Positions 1 to 9,773 are shown, counted from the stretch's first letter. The stretch: 35,638 nt of DNA from Alphaproteobacteria bacterium MarineAlpha3_Bin6 (GCA_002938035.1 PTLH01000008.1:1-35638); one strand, 5' to 3'. Made by a program: numbers and translations. The notes: a model not told the origin generated them from the sequence alone.

Positions 1-67
1 GATCTACCAATCCATCGCAGAGGAATTTGCTGCATTAGCTAATACTTTACGTGCAAATAATTTTTAA
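1..67 (+). CDS. 3' end of a truncated CDS (…IYQSIAEEFAALANTLRANNF*); possibly a ParA/MinD-type ATPase C-terminus
   Basis: Open frame from base 2 to TAA at 65-67; amphipathic Glu/Ala-rich C-terminal helix. Too short to assign a family. Confidence 0.4.
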   Translation, partial: IYQSIAEEFAALANTLRANNF

Positions 68-341
68 ATATTAAGGCCCTTTAGTTAAATAATCAGAATG
101 TTAACAATTGAGTGTATTTATTTGGGTAATTACGGTTTACGGCTATCACATTGATATGATAGTACAGTGGTCTCTTCAGCTTGTAATTCCGGAGCTAATA
201 GTACTTCAAAAATGTCATAAACATGTTATGGCCGCGAGCCCCGGCAAGGCTATCTGTGTATTCGTAATTTGAACTGTGTAAAGTGTCTCTTGGTTTAACG
301 GTGAAATACGGCCACAAGAAGTTTCTAGGAGAATAAAACGA

Positions 342-2210
342 ATGGAAGGCGCGACTACCCTATCGGTTGATAAGCCTGTCAGAATAGAATTAGAAGATGT
401 CGTGGTCCGATTTGCGGGCGATTCAGGTGATGGCGTACAGATTACCGGCGGTCAATTTACCCTTACAACGGCCTTAGCAGGTAACGATTTAACCACTTTT
501 CCAGATTTTCCGGCTGAAATCAGGGCACCCGCGGGTACAACCTTCGGCGTATCGGCATTTCAAATTCATTTTGGATCTCGTGAAATCCGAACTGCCGGAG
601 ATGCCCCCGATGTTTTAGTTGCCTTTAATCCAGCGGCGTTAAAAGTGAGTATAGGTGACTTAGATAAGGGCGGCCTGATAATTGCTGACATCGGAGCCTT
701 CACCAAACGAAACCTAAAGAAGGCTGGCTACGACACAAACCCGATTGCAAACGATGACCTAGGTGACCACAGGGTTATAGCTATAGATATCACGAAAGCC
801 ACCCTGGAAGCTGTTAAGGAACATGGTCTTAGTCAAAAAGAAGCTGTTCGTTGCAAGAATATGTGGACACTGGGTCTAGTCTATTGGCTCTATGACCGAG
901 ATCGCCAGCCGACTATTGACTGGCTCAATCAAAAGTTTAAAAACCGGCAGGATATTTCCCGATCAAACGTGGCAGCTTTAAACGCTGGTCACGCTTACGG
1001 CGAAACGATGGAGATTTCAGGTGAGCGCAGCGCTTACACAGTGTCTGAGGCAGACATTCCGCCAGGCCTCTACCGGACAGTTACAGGGATAGAAGCGTTA
1101 TCTTGGGGATTGGTTGCCGCTTCGCAGAAAACAGGCCTTCGAATGGTCTACGCCGGCTATCCTATTACTCCAGCATCTGCCATTCTTCATACGTTGTCAC
1201 AGCTAAAACATTTTAATGTCATAACCTTTCAGGCTGAAGATGAGATCGCTGCCGTCTGTGCTGCCCTCGGCGGTTCATATGCCGGCGCATTAGGCGTAAC
1301 GGCAAGCTCGGGACCAGGAATTGCCTTGAAAACTGAGGCTATTGGTCTCGCCGTCTCCGTAGAACTACCGCTTATAGTGCTTAACGTACAACGGGCCGGT
1401 CCCTCCACTGGCCTGCCTACTAAAACCGAGCAATCTGACCTTTACCAGGCGGTTTTTGGAAGGAATGCTGACAGTCCTCTCGCTGTAATTGCTGCCCGTT
1501 CTCCGGGAGATTGCTTCAATACGGCAATTGAAGCTGCAAGAATTGCGACCAAATATATGACCCCTGTTATGTTGCTAGCTGATGGTTATATGGCTAACGC
1601 CTCTGAGCCTTGGCTTATTCCAGACATAAACAGTATTGAAGACATGAAGGTGGAATTTCATTCTGAAACACAGGCTTTCCATCCCTTCCAGAGAAATGAT
1701 GATACATTGGCCCGCTCTTGGGCTATCCCAGGCACACCAGGTCTAGAGCACCGTATTGGCGGCATCGAGAAGTCATATACCTCGGGGGATATTTCTTATG
1801 AGCCGGAAAACCATCAAATAATGACCGATATTCGCAAACAAAAGATAGATAATATCGCCAGTGACATCCCTCTTCAGGATATTGAGATGGGCGAAGAAAA
1901 TGGTCATATGGCTGTTGTCGGATGGGGATCCACCTACGGCCCGATCAATCGATCTGTTCAACGGGCTCGCTCAAATGGAAAGAAAGTTTCCCATGTTCAC
2001 CTTCGTCATATTTGGCCGCTACCGAGCAATCTTAAGAGCCTTCTCAATGGGTTTGACAAGATTCTAGTCCCAGAGATGAATACGGGCCAGCTGGTCACTT
2101 TAATTAGAAGCCAATATTTAATACCAGCCATCGGCTTAAATAAGATATCCGGCCAACCTTTCAAAGTTTCAGAAATCACCTCCGCCATCCAAAAACATTT
2201 GGAGAGCTAA
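342..2210 (+). CDS. korA: 2-oxoacid:ferredoxin (2-oxoglutarate) oxidoreductase, fused gamma-alpha subunit
   Basis: 622 aa; N-terminal gamma-like domain (VRFAGDSGDGVQITGGQF) followed by the alpha domain (YAGYPITPASAILH...FQAEDEIAAVCAALGGSYAG...TASSGPGIALKTEAIGLAV); SD AGGAG before ATG. Confidence 0.93.
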   Translation: MEGATTLSVDKPVRIELEDVVVRFAGDSGDGVQITGGQFTLTTALAGNDLTTFPDFPAEIRAPAGTTFGVSAFQIHFGSREIRTAGDAPDVLVAFNPAALKVSIGDLDKGGLIIADIGAFTKRNLKKAGYDTNPIANDDLGDHRVIAIDITKATLEAVKEHGLSQKEAVRCKNMWTLGLVYWLYDRDRQPTIDWLNQKFKNRQDISRSNVAALNAGHAYGETMEISGERSAYTVSEADIPPGLYRTVTGIEALSWGLVAASQKTGLRMVYAGYPITPASAILHTLSQLKHFNVITFQAEDEIAAVCAALGGSYAGALGVTASSGPGIALKTEAIGLAVSVELPLIVLNVQRAGPSTGLPTKTEQSDLYQAVFGRNADSPLAVIAARSPGDCFNTAIEAARIATKYMTPVMLLADGYMANASEPWLIPDINSIEDMKVEFHSETQAFHPFQRNDDTLARSWAIPGTPGLEHRIGGIEKSYTSGDISYEPENHQIMTDIRKQKIDNIASDIPLQDIEMGEENGHMAVVGWGSTYGPINRSVQRARSNGKKVSHVHLRHIWPLPSNLKSLLNGFDKILVPEMNTGQLVTLIRSQYLIPAIGLNKISGQPFKVSEITSAIQKHLES

Positions 2211-2213
2211 ACG

Positions 2214-3239
2214 ATGAACGTGCAAATATCTCCTGACAAGCTGAAAGCAAAGGACTATGCCACTGACCAAGAAGTGCGCTGGTGCCCAGGCTGCGGTGAC
2301 TATGCAATTGTCCGCGCAATGCAAAATACCATGGCCGAACTTCAAGCTCCACGTGAAAAGACAGTTTTTATTTCAGGTATTGGCTGCGCTGCCCGATTTC
2401 CATATTATATGGCTACTTATGGTTTCCATACCATACACGGCCGTGCCGCTGCTATTGCCACGGGAACCAAGCTTGCTAATCCAGACCTAGATGTATGGGT
2501 AATCTCTGGCGACGGGGATGCCCTTTCAATCGGCGGCAATCATCTTTTTCATGTTCTCCGCCGCAACATAAACTTGCAATTTATCTTATTTAATAATGAG
2601 ATTTACGGTTTAACCAAGGGCCAATATTCCCCAACATCGCAAATTGGCACCCGCACACCCTCTACACCACTTGGTTCGGTTGACCATCCTGCATCGGCAG
2701 TAGAATTTGCTCTGGGTTGTGGCGCACAATTCGTAGCGCGTGGGATAGACAGCCGGCAAAAACACCTACCAGAAGTTTTCAAACGGGCACGTGCCCACCA
2801 GGGGGCTTCTTTCGTAGAAGTTTTCCAAAACTGCATCGTTTACAATGATGGTGTTTTTGATGATTTCACAGAAAAAAGCGTTGCAATCGACCAACAAATA
2901 GTATGCGAACATAATAAGCCATTGATGTTTGGACAGGAAAATAACAAAGGGCTTCGTATTATTCCCGGACAAATGGCGTTGGAAGTTGTGACCGTTGGTC
3001 AAAATGGTGTCACCAAGGATGACATAGCTATTCATGACGAAACAAATAAAATCATGGCCCACCTGCTAGCGGACATGAAATCTCCTGCCTTTCCAACTGC
3101 TATTGGTGTCCTCTATTGTAACCAAAAGTCCACATATGAAACAGCAATCCACGAACAACTGAAATCCGAAATAAAAAATAAACCAGAAGCAGATTTGAAT
3201 GCGCTTTTGCGTCAGGGGTCGACCTGGACGGTTGATTAG
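2214..3239 (+). CDS. korB: 2-oxoacid:ferredoxin oxidoreductase, beta (TPP-binding) subunit
   Basis: 341 aa; WCPGCGDYAIV, SGIGCAARFPYYM, HGRAAAIATGTKLANPDLDVWVISGDGDALSIGGNHL; 3 bp after korA. Confidence 0.94.
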   Translation: MNVQISPDKLKAKDYATDQEVRWCPGCGDYAIVRAMQNTMAELQAPREKTVFISGIGCAARFPYYMATYGFHTIHGRAAAIATGTKLANPDLDVWVISGDGDALSIGGNHLFHVLRRNINLQFILFNNEIYGLTKGQYSPTSQIGTRTPSTPLGSVDHPASAVEFALGCGAQFVARGIDSRQKHLPEVFKRARAHQGASFVEVFQNCIVYNDGVFDDFTEKSVAIDQQIVCEHNKPLMFGQENNKGLRIIPGQMALEVVTVGQNGVTKDDIAIHDETNKIMAHLLADMKSPAFPTAIGVLYCNQKSTYETAIHEQLKSEIKNKPEADLNALLRQGSTWTVD

Positions 3240-3316
3240 ATTATTTTTCGACCGACGCTATAGATATTACCATCGTTGTTTAAAGTACCCATTTCTGCAT
3301 AGGTGGGCCATATCTT

Positions 3317-4165
3317 ATGCTAGATCTTAAAAGCTATCTCATTTTTATCTACCGGAAAACGAAAGATGTTCTTTTCCATTGCTGTTTGGCTGCTTTCATA
3401 ACAGCTTTGCTAGTTAAAATGTCCGCTGGAAATGATCTAGAGCCTGGCAACCTATTTAAGGATTGTACAGCATGTCCAGAGATGATCGTTATCCCCTCTG
3501 GAAGTTTTAACATGGGCTCAAGTCAGGGCAAGAAAAACGAACTACCCATCCAAGAAATTACCATTGCCAAACCTTATGCTATCGGCCGCTTTGAAATAAC
3601 CTTTAACGAGTGGGATGTCTGCCACGCAGAAGGTGGATGCTTAAGAAAAGTTCATGATCGAGGCTGGGGGCGAGGATATCGCCCGGTAATTAACGTTCTA
3701 TACGCGGATATCCAAGAATATTTTTCCTGGATTAGTAATAAGACTAACCAATTATATCGCCTTCCGTCAGAAGCGGAATGGGAATACGCTGCTCGGGCAG
3801 GGACAACCACTGAATACTGGTGGGGCAACAAAATGATAAAAGGTAATGCCAATTGTCGAGGCTGTGGAACAAAGTGGAGTGGTAAAATGTCTGCACCAGT
3901 GGGATCGTTTAAAGGAAACCCTTGGGGGCTCTATGACATGCACGGTAACCTACTTGAATATGTTGAAGATTGCTGGACCAATAACCACGAAAACGTCTCA
4001 GGAGATGGGTCGCCCACTGTAAATTCAGAATGTCTTAGCCGAGTCATAAAAGGGGGTGCTTGGTATTACCTGCCCAGAGTGTCTCGATCTGCCTATCGGG
4101 CCCGCAATGACACCAGGGTTTTCAGTTACGTGATTGGTTTCCGAGCTCTTAGGGAGCTAAAATAG
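3317..4165 (+). CDS. Formylglycine-generating-enzyme (SUMF1) fold protein with N-terminal membrane/signal segment
   Basis: CPEMIVIPSGSFNMGS...EITFNEWDVC...RLPSEAEWEYAARAGTTTEYWWGN...GNPWGLYDMHGNLLEYVEDCW...RVIKGGAWYY...RNDTRVFSYVIGFRALREL. Confidence 0.88.
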   Translation: MLDLKSYLIFIYRKTKDVLFHCCLAAFITALLVKMSAGNDLEPGNLFKDCTACPEMIVIPSGSFNMGSSQGKKNELPIQEITIAKPYAIGRFEITFNEWDVCHAEGGCLRKVHDRGWGRGYRPVINVLYADIQEYFSWISNKTNQLYRLPSEAEWEYAARAGTTTEYWWGNKMIKGNANCRGCGTKWSGKMSAPVGSFKGNPWGLYDMHGNLLEYVEDCWTNNHENVSGDGSPTVNSECLSRVIKGGAWYYLPRVSRSAYRARNDTRVFSYVIGFRALRELK

Positions 4166-4173
4166 ATTATGCA

Positions 4174-4671
4174 TTAAGCTATAATGTTTATACTTAAAGA
4201 AATTTGATTTTCTTCTATAAGGTTTTCCTCTTCATTGTAACTAACCGACGTCTCTTCCATAATACCCTTGGTCGCGCTATAGGCCTCATTTCCTTGATAG
4301 GGGGTCACCTGAACATTTTCTACCTCTGGAAGCATTTGCATGTAGAGCTGAGCCTCAAATGTTGCGAGTGGGAATACGGTAAGGGATGCTTCCCAATAAT
4401 CGCCATATATATACTTGGAAGATCTCGTTTCTAAGTGATCGCGTTCAAAGCTGCCATCTACCTGAGGTCGGTGTCCGGCTACTTGTATTCTGTACAACGT
4501 ATCCACCTCAGGCCGCATAGTATTGCCCGAAGCCCCAAAGTCTACCGGGAACCCCCGCCCAAATTGTGATCCTCCAATTTGTCTGGATGATCCCATTTGC
4601 AGACTTTGATCCGACCGAGATAAGCTCGAAGATCGACTGGTGACATTTGCCGCGGCTGGATTGGAAGCCAT
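4174..4671 (-). CDS. Hypothetical protein, Ser/Gly-rich N-terminus
   Basis: 165-aa ORF filling the gap between convergent neighbours; ATG start; no family recognised. Confidence 0.6.
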   Translation of the reverse strand: MASNPAAANVTSRSSSLSRSDQSLQMGSSRQIGGSQFGRGFPVDFGASGNTMRPEVDTLYRIQVAGHRPQVDGSFERDHLETRSSKYIYGDYWEASLTVFPLATFEAQLYMQMLPEVENVQVTPYQGNEAYSATKGIMEETSVSYNEEENLIEENQISLSINIIA

Positions 4672-4877
4672 GCCATGGATTCCTTAGTCAAAATGTCAGC
4701 CATTCTGGCAACTAGTGGATATCGGTATTCCGTTCAGCGATCCCTCCTTCAGAAATCACCAAACAACCGTGCACTGAAATATCGTTCAAACTATCATATA
4801 CTTTGGGAGTTAAAAATCATTGAAATTAAAAACTTTTGCGAATTATAAGATTTATTGCCCGCTCAGTTTGAGAAAGT

Positions 4878-5657
4878 ATGTCTTTTCTCCCAGGTTTTAA
4901 CCATGATAAACGGACTACTTACAATAGCGTAAGAATCCGTAATATGTTGTTAGATGCAATTAATTTACATGAGTTTTATACTTCTCCTCTCGGCCTAACA
5001 ACCAAACGGGTTATTGGGAAGCACATACGAGAGGTTTGGCCTGAGGTAAAAAATATGAATGTCTTGGGCATCGGATATTGTCCACCTTATTTAAACGCTT
5101 TCCGCAGTGAGGCTAAACGTGTGATTTCGGTTATGCCTGTATCTCAGGGAATACTGCAACAACCCAACAAAGTAGCCAGCCAATCCTGTCTGACATCGGA
5201 GGCGGAACTTCCCCTTCCAGATCTTTCAATGGATCGGGTGCTCATCATACACGCCTTGGAATGTGTAGAATCCGTCCGACCAATGATGCGCGAGGTTTGG
5301 CGTGTTTTATCCGGAAATGGACGTATCATTGTCGTTACTCCCAACAGGCGCGGCATATGGGCGCAGCTAGAACGTACGCCCTTTGGTTGTGGCCAGCCTT
5401 ATTCAGCTAACCAACTCAGTCGATTACTCCGCGATACTATGTTCATACCAATCAGCTCAAATGGTATACTTTATGTGCCGCCGTCTAAATCACGCATGGT
5501 AATGTCATCGGCACTGGCTTGGGAAAGTATTGGTAGATATTGGTTTTCGGCTTTAGGAGGAGTTATCTCTGTAGAGGCGAGCAAGCAAATTTACGCTGAA
5601 ACAACACTAGGCGCAGCGTCTCGCCGAAAGGTCTATTCCACCCTACCAAGTCCGTAA
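4878..5657 (+). CDS. Class I SAM-dependent methyltransferase-like protein
   Basis: 259 aa; VLGIGYCPPYLNAFRSEAKRVISVMP ... LPLPDLSMDRVLIIHALECVESVRPMMREVWRVLSGNGRIIVVTPNRRGIWA. Confidence 0.75.
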   Translation: MSFLPGFNHDKRTTYNSVRIRNMLLDAINLHEFYTSPLGLTTKRVIGKHIREVWPEVKNMNVLGIGYCPPYLNAFRSEAKRVISVMPVSQGILQQPNKVASQSCLTSEAELPLPDLSMDRVLIIHALECVESVRPMMREVWRVLSGNGRIIVVTPNRRGIWAQLERTPFGCGQPYSANQLSRLLRDTMFIPISSNGILYVPPSKSRMVMSSALAWESIGRYWFSALGGVISVEASKQIYAETTLGAASRRKVYSTLPSP

Positions 5658-5672
5658 AAAATGAAAAAAAAC

Positions 5673-6305
5673 TCAGTCCGAATTTCGTTTTAGCAAGAAC
5701 AATGCCTGTTCTCCCATTAAATTTGCTGCAAAGGTTCTTGAACCAATTGCAGAACCTAACCTACGGCTATTGATCGCCAAGCTTTTTTCAATATTGATTT
5801 CGAGGTTATTGCAAAGCCTGACGAAATCTCGGATTGTGCAAAAATGTATGTTGGGGGTATCATACCACTCGTGAGGCAATGTTTTGGTTCTGGGCATGCA
5901 ACCTCGGAGCGCGAGAGATGCCCTAACCCGCCAATAGCCAAAATTAGGAAAGGATACAATAGCGCGCTTCCCAATTCTCAAGAGGTTCTCTAATACCTCT
6001 CGCGGGGCCATAGTTGCCTGCAAAGTTTGGCTTAAAATCACGTAATCAAATGCACTATTGGGATAATTGAACAAGTCTTTGTCTGCGTCCCCCTGGATCA
6101 CTGATAATCCTTGGGAAACGCAGGCATTCACGCCATCCATACTTAACTCAATCCCCCGACCATCGACGTTCTTTTCGTGTAAAAGATAATCCAATAACGA
6201 ACCATCGCCACAACCAACGTCCAATACACGGCTTCCTGGCACTACCATATCCGCTATCAACTGCAGGTCTATGCGGATCATCCGCCTATCTTTTTCTATA
6301 ACCAT
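5673..6305 (-). CDS. metW: Methionine biosynthesis protein MetW
   Basis: MIRIDLQLIADMVVPGSRVLDVGCGDGSLLDYLLHEKNVDGRGIELS...FPNFGYWRVR; immediately downstream of metX. Confidence 0.92.
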   Translation of the reverse strand: MVIEKDRRMIRIDLQLIADMVVPGSRVLDVGCGDGSLLDYLLHEKNVDGRGIELSMDGVNACVSQGLSVIQGDADKDLFNYPNSAFDYVILSQTLQATMAPREVLENLLRIGKRAIVSFPNFGYWRVRASLALRGCMPRTKTLPHEWYDTPNIHFCTIRDFVRLCNNLEINIEKSLAINSRRLGSAIGSRTFAANLMGEQALFLLKRNSD

Positions 6306-6311
6306 CTACAA

Positions 6312-7475
6312 TCAATCCGTCTTTGAAAGCGCATAATTAGGTAAACCAAAATGTTCCGCTGCACCATCCATGAAACCCGAGAGTACTCTCCAAAACTCGG
6401 GTTCTTCTAACAGAAATGCATCGTGCCCATTATCGGACTCAATCTCCGCAAAGCTTACATTGGCGGCTACTGAATTTAGTGCATGTACTATCCGGCGGCT
6501 TTCCACTGTTGGGTATAGCCAATCACTTGAAAACGATATTACACAGAACCTAGTCTTAGTATTCCGAAATGCATCACCCAAAACACCGTTATAGCGTCCT
6601 TCTAAATCAAAGTAATCCATGGCTCGTGTGATATATAGATACGAATTAGCATCAAACCTGTCGACGAATGTACTACCCTGATGCCGGAGATAACTTTCCA
6701 CTTGGAAATCCGCATCAAAACCAAATGTAACGGCGGTTCTATCTTGGAGACGTCGACCGAATTTCCGCTGCAAAGAAGGTTCAGACAAATAAGTAATGTG
6801 TGCTACCATGCGAGCGATGGCTAAACCTCTGTAAGGAATAGTGCCTTCTTCCTGGTAATTCCCGCCGCGCCAATCTGGATCTGCCATAATAGCCTGTCGT
6901 CCCACCTCATCGAAGGCAATATTCTGCGCTGAATGGTGAGACGCTGAAGCGATTGGTACTGCTGTGCATAACCTCTCAGGATAAGTTGCCGCCCACTCGA
7001 GCACCTGCATACCCCCCATAGATCCCCCAATTGCGCAGAATAGTGTTTCGATTTGGAGATGATCAAGTAGCATAGCTTGGGCGTGAACCATATCCCGTAT
7101 AGTGATGACTGGAAAATCTAGCCCCCAACATTTTCCAGTATCCGGGTTTATTTCCCTTGGCCCGGCAGTCCCCATGCAACCACCCAAGATATTAGAGCAA
7201 ATTATAAAATATTTATCTGTATCTAGGAGCTTTCCAGGACCTACAACTAACTCCCACCAACCTAACTTGCCGGTCAAGGGGTGGGTGTTTGCAATATATT
7301 GATCGCCACTCAAAGCATGACACACAAGAATAGCATTTGATTTTTCAGTATTTAATTTTCCATAGGTCTGATACGCAACTGGAAAATTTTTAAGCTCAAC
7401 ACCACACTCCAAGCGTAACGGCCTTTGCACTCCAAGGAACACATTGGCCTGAGCCTCAGGATCATTTTCCAACAA
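6312..7475 (-). CDS. metX: Homoserine O-acetyltransferase (alpha/beta hydrolase)
   Basis: [36 protein letters not shown]...[16 protein letters not shown]...SDWLYPT...[15 protein letters not shown] start with an upstream purine-rich SD (GAGAGAGGG). Confidence 0.94.
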   Translation of the reverse strand: MLENDPEAQANVFLGVQRPLRLECGVELKNFPVAYQTYGKLNTEKSNAILVCHALSGDQYIANTHPLTGKLGWWELVVGPGKLLDTDKYFIICSNILGGCMGTAGPREINPDTGKCWGLDFPVITIRDMVHAQAMLLDHLQIETLFCAIGGSMGGMQVLEWAATYPERLCTAVPIASASHHSAQNIAFDEVGRQAIMADPDWRGGNYQEEGTIPYRGLAIARMVAHITYLSEPSLQRKFGRRLQDRTAVTFGFDADFQVESYLRHQGSTFVDRFDANSYLYITRAMDYFDLEGRYNGVLGDAFRNTKTRFCVISFSSDWLYPTVESRRIVHALNSVAANVSFAEIESDNGHDAFLLEEPEFWRVLSGFMDGAAEHFGLPNYALSKTD

Positions 7476-7523
7476 TTCTGCCCTCTCTCGTAATGACAGT
7501 ATTACCTGTCCATCTTACTCAAT

Positions 7524-7582
7524 CAACTGAAGCGGCATTTATAGCGCCCTTGCTATCAGCAAATTTGGTTGTTGAGCTCTAA
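7524..7582 (-). promoter_or_regulatory. Candidate SAM-II-like riboswitch aptamer in the metXW leader
   Basis: Minus-strand UUAGAGCUCAACAACCAAAUUUGCUGAUAGCAAGGGCGCUAUAAAUGCCGCUUCAGUUG. Near-complete P1 (UAGAGCUC with GGGCGCUA), AUAAAUG..GCU segment 3' of P1, and CAAC/GUUG pseudoknot pairing. Located about 50 nt upstream of metX. Confidence 0.45.
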
Positions 7583-7751
7583 CACGTTACGATCAATTTT
7601 CCCCATAGCTATGAATCAGGTACACTTCTGTCAATCTTTTCTTTGATTTTAAGGACACAGGGGATTATCACTCTGCCTTTCAGAATTGTAGACTGATCCG
7701 AACGCGAAGTTAATACTTTTTCACGATACTCTTTCAAGGAGATCTACCTCC

Positions 7752-8861
7752 GTGTCGTCCCCTAAACCCCTAGAAGGCCTGAATAAGATTGCTCCTTATG
7801 TAGGGGGTGAGTCAGAAATTGAAGATATGGACAAGGTAATTAAACTCGCCTCTAACGAAGGGGCCTTTGGTCCAAGCCCAAAAACAATTGAGGCGTTGAG
7901 AACTGCAGCAAAGGATTACCATCGTTATCCGGATGGCGACAGCCTACAACTCCGTGAATTGCTCTCTTCGAAATTTAATTTGGAGACTGAAAGAATTATC
8001 TGCGGATGCGGATCCGATGAATTAATTAGCCTTTTATGCCGATCTTATGCTGGGTCCGGTGATGAGATTTTATGCAGTGCCCATGGTTTTGCTATGTATC
8101 CAATCTATGGTCGAACGGTCGGTGCAGAAATTGTCACTGCAGATGAGGACAATATCACTATAGATGTAAACAACTTGCTGGAGATGGTAACAGAAAATAC
8201 TAAACTTCTTTTTATCGCTAATCCCAACAACCCCACAGGTACTTATCTGCCGGAGAGCGAACTGAAGCGTTTACATGAGGGTCTCCCGGGGGGGGTGCTA
8301 CTTGTCATTGATTCTGCCTATGCTGAGTATACTTCCTCTGAGGATTATTCGGCGGGTATAGACATTGTTCGAGCTAACAAGAATGTTGCCATGCTTCGAA
8401 CATTTTCAAAAATTTATGGCATGGGTGGTGTGCGTCTCGGCTGGGGATATTTTCCTGAAGAGGTAGCGGACGTACTTAATCGCATGCGAAGCCCGTTCAA
8501 CGTTTCTTTTCCTGCACAGGTAGCAGGTGCAACAGCCATTCTCGATGAAGAGTTTATCGAAATGTCACAATCCCACAACAACAAGTGGTTAGCGTGGACA
8601 ATAGAACAATGCCGCTCTGCCGGATTAGTAGTCCCAAACAGCTACTGCAACTTTGCGCTCTTGAGGTTTCCAGAGAAACCCAATGATGATACAGAACATC
8701 CTCACAAAGATGCAAAAGCTGCAAATTCTTTTCTAAAATCACGTGGTATCATCGTTCGGGGATTAAGTGGTTATGGCCTGCCGGATGCCTTGAGAGTTTC
8801 TATTGGCCAAGAAGATGAAATGCGCCTAGTAGTTAGCTTACTTCAAGAATTTATGGAATAA
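7752..8861 (+). CDS. hisC: Histidinol-phosphate aminotransferase
   Basis: KLASNEGAFGPSPKTIEAL...ANPNNPTGTYL...LLVIDSAYAEY...TFSKIYGMGGVRLGWGY; GTG start with SD AAGGAG. Confidence 0.93.
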   Translation: MSSPKPLEGLNKIAPYVGGESEIEDMDKVIKLASNEGAFGPSPKTIEALRTAAKDYHRYPDGDSLQLRELLSSKFNLETERIICGCGSDELISLLCRSYAGSGDEILCSAHGFAMYPIYGRTVGAEIVTADEDNITIDVNNLLEMVTENTKLLFIANPNNPTGTYLPESELKRLHEGLPGGVLLVIDSAYAEYTSSEDYSAGIDIVRANKNVAMLRTFSKIYGMGGVRLGWGYFPEEVADVLNRMRSPFNVSFPAQVAGATAILDEEFIEMSQSHNNKWLAWTIEQCRSAGLVVPNSYCNFALLRFPEKPNDDTEHPHKDAKAANSFLKSRGIIVRGLSGYGLPDALRVSIGQEDEMRLVVSLLQEFME

Positions 8862-8864
8862 TCG

Positions 8865-9773
8865 ATGTCGGATATGTCAGAAACAACGATTTTTAACCGT
8901 ATCGCTATAATTGGTATCGGCCTAATCGGATCCTCTATTTCTAGAGCTATAAAAATGAATGGGTTGGTAGATTTTGTGTCTGTCACAGCAAAGAGCCAGA
9001 AAAGCCTAGATACGGCCGTTAGTCTAGGCATCGCGGATAGCGTTACACTGAATTTGGACGAAGCCGTCAAGGGTGCTGACATAGTAATGATTTGCTCACC
9101 AATGAGCACATACGCGGGCATCATGGAGAGTATTGCACCAAATTTAAAGACCGGAGCTATCTTAACCGATGTTGGATCTGTAAAAGCTTCAGTAATAAGA
9201 GACCTCAGCCCAAAATTGCCTGCAGGGGTTCATCTGGTTCCCGCTCACCCTGTTTCTGGGACAGAACATTCGGGGCCGGAATCAGGTTTTGCCGAACTTT
9301 TCGAAGGCCGATGGTGTGTGATTACTCCCCCAACGGGGACAGATCAATCAGCCGTGAACAAGATTGCCGACTTGTGGCGTGCGGTAGGCTCCAACGTCGA
9401 GTTTATGGATCCTTTTCATCATGATCAGGTGATGGCGATGACCTCACACCTTCCGCATTTGATTGCCTATACCATAGTAGGAACTGCAACGGATTTAGAA
9501 AAATCTCTTATGAACGAAGTAATTAAATATTCCGCTGGTGGTTTTCGTGATTTCACCCGTATTGCAGCATCAGACCCAACAATGTGGCGTGATGTTATGC
9601 TGAACAACAAGGACGCAATTCTAGAGATGCTTCAACGCTTCAACGAGGATTTGACTGCTCTACAAAGAGCTATCCGCTGGGATGAACATGATACCCTTTA
9701 TGAGTTCTTTTTAAAGACACGTTCCATTCGTCGGGGAGTTATTGAAGCTAATCAAGAAAAAATGTACGAGTGA
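8865..9773 (+). CDS. tyrC: Prephenate/arogenate dehydrogenase family protein
   Basis: IAIIGIGLIGSSISRAIK...DIVMICSPMS...GAILTDVGSVKASVI...HLVPAHPVSGTEHSGPESGFAELFEGRW; follows hisC. Confidence 0.9.
   Translation: MSDMSETTIFNRIAIIGIGLIGSSISRAIKMNGLVDFVSVTAKSQKSLDTAVSLGIADSVTLNLDEAVKGADIVMICSPMSTYAGIMESIAPNLKTGAILTDVGSVKASVIRDLSPKLPAGVHLVPAHPVSGTEHSGPESGFAELFEGRWCVITPPTGTDQSAVNKIADLWRAVGSNVEFMDPFHHDQVMAMTSHLPHLIAYTIVGTATDLEKSLMNEVIKYSAGGFRDFTRIAASDPTMWRDVMLNNKDAILEMLQRFNEDLTALQRAIRWDEHDTLYEFFLKTRSIRRGVIEANQEKMYE

Noticed and set aside
181-341. GC-richer patch upstream of korA (GGCCGCGAGCCCCGGCAAGGC) considered as tRNA or ncRNA
   Set aside because: No cloverleaf, T-loop or acceptor pairing could be drawn; more likely 5' UTR/promoter.
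9092-9424. 110-aa plus-strand ORF within tyrC
   Set aside because: Alternative-frame shadow of a well-conserved prephenate dehydrogenase.
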